Shown here: positions 35,125 through 36,338 of the stretch, in pieces | How positions within the stretch are numbered: position 1 is the first letter of the stretch | Layout: every line of letters starts with the position of its first letter | Origin: Flavobacteriales bacterium UBA7878 | GTDB taxonomy: Bacteria; Bacteroidota; Bacteroidia; Flavobacteriales; Schleiferiaceae | Assembly: GCA_002501205.1 (NCBI GenBank) | Contig: DLRW01000091.1 | Span: 1 to 36,338, forward strand | Direction: 5' to 3' | Length of the DNA stretch: 36,338 bases | Notes under the pieces: generated by a model | What the model was told of the DNA's origin: nothing | Seen by the model: only the letters and a program-made list of their open reading frames with translations | Databases searched by the model: none | Made by a program: the position numbers and the translations under genes

Positions 35125-36338
35125 TTAGCCACACTTACTATGTCCGCAGTTCTTGCAATTCAAGCAACCTTCCTCATAAACTAATGAGTCTTCGCCACAT
35201 TCACTGCAGGTACTATCCAAAGCACGAGTTCCATCAGGCACAAACATCTTCAATGCCCGAATCACCCCGTTCTTCCAGGTATTTAAGAACTCATCATCCA
35301 AATGCAGATTACCCACCATGTGAATTACATCCAAGAGCGGCATTCCATGACGCAGTACACCGCTAATGAGTTTGGCATAATTCCAATACTCAGGGTTAAA
35401 GGATCGCGATAGTCCTTCGATGGTAATCCGATATCCATCACGGTCTTTGTATTGAAAGTCATAACGACTTTTCCCCTGCTCATCTTTATTCTTCAGCACA
35501 AAGCCGGATTTACACCAATGCGGTAAGTGGAAGGAATCTTCCGTTCTACCGGTAAAGATTTCGTAGGGATGATCATTGAGCAAGCCAATCACCGCAATCC
35601 AACGCTCTTCATTATTGTTGAAGCGCACAATGCGAGCATCCAAAGATTGAGGACGTTCGGGAGCTTTACGCTCGGCGATAAAGTTCTGTTCTTTCTTTTT
35701 CTCGGTGGATGAAACCAGCACTCCGGAACGACTGCCTTCTCGGTAGACTGTAATGCCTTTACAGCCACTTTCCCAAGCGATACGATAAATATCGCCCACC
35801 ATTTCTTCTGAGGTGTCTTCAGGGATATTCACTGTAACGCTAATGGAATGATCCACCCATTTTTGAACCTTTCCTTGCAAGCGTACTTTGCTGGGCCAAT
35901 CTACATCTCTGGCGGTAGAACCAGCATAAGGTGATTGAGCAACCAATTCATTTAATTGCTCTTCCTTCATATTTTCCACTTCAGTGAGATCGTGGCCGTT
36001 TTGCTTAAGCCAGGCCGCAAATTGGTGGTGGAATACATTAAACTCTTGCCAGTGATCGCCTAAATCATCCACGAAGTCCGTGCGGGTATTGGTATCATTG
36101 GGATTAATCTTCTTCCTCCGCTTATAGAATACCATAAACACGGGTTCGATCCCGGATGTGGTTTGGGTCATTAAGCTCGTGGTGCCAGTAGGAGCGATGG
36201 TCAGTAGGGCAATATTCCTTCGACCGTAAATCTTCATTTCCTTGATCAGTTCAGGGTCAGCTTCACCTAATCGACTGATAAAGGGATTCTTGCTTTCCAG
36301 CTTTGCATCGTAAATTGGAAAAGCACCTCTTTCCTTAC
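35125..36338 (-). CDS. nrdJ: Adenosylcobalamin-dependent (class II) ribonucleotide reductase, C-terminal part; 5' end beyond window
   Basis: The frame stays open to the window edge, so the N-terminal half, including the cysteines of the catalytic core, is missing; about 404 residues are visible. Diagnostic parts are the loop IAPTGTTSLMTQTTSGIEPV followed by YKRRKKIN, the KGITVYREGSRSGVL element near the end of the barrel, a TSCPD-type domain (about the last 180 residues before the tail; LRHGMPLLDVIHMVG) and a C-terminal Cys-rich ribbon with CSECGEDS, GCLNCKNCG and SKCG. This layout is that of NrdJ_Z proteins, which reduce ribonucleoside diphosphates to deoxyribonucleotides using vitamin B12 coenzyme. 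The terminal cysteines should relay electrons to the active site and/or bind zinc. Gene ending and stop are intact. Confidence 0.95.
   Translation of the reverse strand, partial: KERGAFPIYDAKLESKNPFISRLGEADPELIKEMKIYGRRNIALLTIAPTGTTSLMTQTTSGIEPVFMVFYKRRKKINPNDTNTRTDFVDDLGDHWQEFNVFHHQFAAWLKQNGHDLTEVENMKEEQLNELVAQSPYAGSTARDVDWPSKVRLQGKVQKWVDHSISVTVNIPEDTSEEMVGDIYRIAWESGCKGITVYREGSRSGVLVSSTEKKKEQNFIAERKAPERPQSLDARIVRFNNNEERWIAVIGLLNDHPYEIFTGRTEDSFHLPHWCKSGFVLKNKDEQGKSRYDFQYKDRDGYRITIEGLSRSFNPEYWNYAKLISGVLRHGMPLLDVIHMVGNLHLDDEFLNTWKNGVIRALKMFVPDGTRALDSTCSECGEDSLVYEEGCLNCKNCGHSKCG

Overview
The window reads as chromosome from a Bacteroidota bacterium, probably a marine Flavobacteriales-type lineage. 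The grounds are a SusC/SusD pair with a FecI/FecR regulator, a type IX secretion (T9SS) C-terminal sorting domain, DUF3857-transglutaminase proteins, Bacteroidota-style YD/RHS proteins and AT-rich, mostly Shine-Dalgarno-free start regions. The family-level assignment is inference. I saw no tRNA, rRNA, CRISPR array or insertion sequence.

Left end (2-5496, plus strand): a three-gene overlapping operon. It holds a MORN-repeat (YwqK-like) protein cut by the window edge, a DUF3857-transglutaminase protein with an intact Cys-His-Asp triad, and a paralogue whose Cys and His positions are lost. A strong terminator follows.

Centre (25571-5582, minus strand): about 20 kb that looks like one transcription unit. 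In order of transcription it holds a 69-residue ORF, a lipoprotein with a C-terminal Hint (intein/Hedgehog-like) domain, a five-repeat FN3 protein ending in a YD repeat, a 2148-residue LamG-FN3-DUF6531-RHS protein, a 2934-residue SpvB-like/RHS protein with three embedded jelly-roll-like domains and a possible HNH-type C-terminal nuclease motif, and a thrombospondin-type-3-repeat lipoprotein with a C-terminal membrane helix. The three middle proteins have no recognisable signal peptide, and no VgrG, PAAR, TcA or obvious immunity gene is present. This is the best candidate in the window for an undescribed system.

Right-centre (26012-33783, plus strand): an ECF sigma factor, a FecR anti-sigma factor, an STN-containing SusC transducer, a SusD lipoprotein and a glycerophosphodiester phosphodiesterase lipoprotein. 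This is a coherent, self-regulated outer-membrane uptake locus, plausibly for glycerophosphodiesters or phospholipid breakdown products. A stand-alone secreted T9SS cargo protein follows.

Right end (minus strand): the C-terminal part of a B12-dependent class II ribonucleotide reductase (NrdJ), cut by the window edge. It is a housekeeping gene convergent with the T9SS cargo gene and separated from it by a perfect hairpin terminator.
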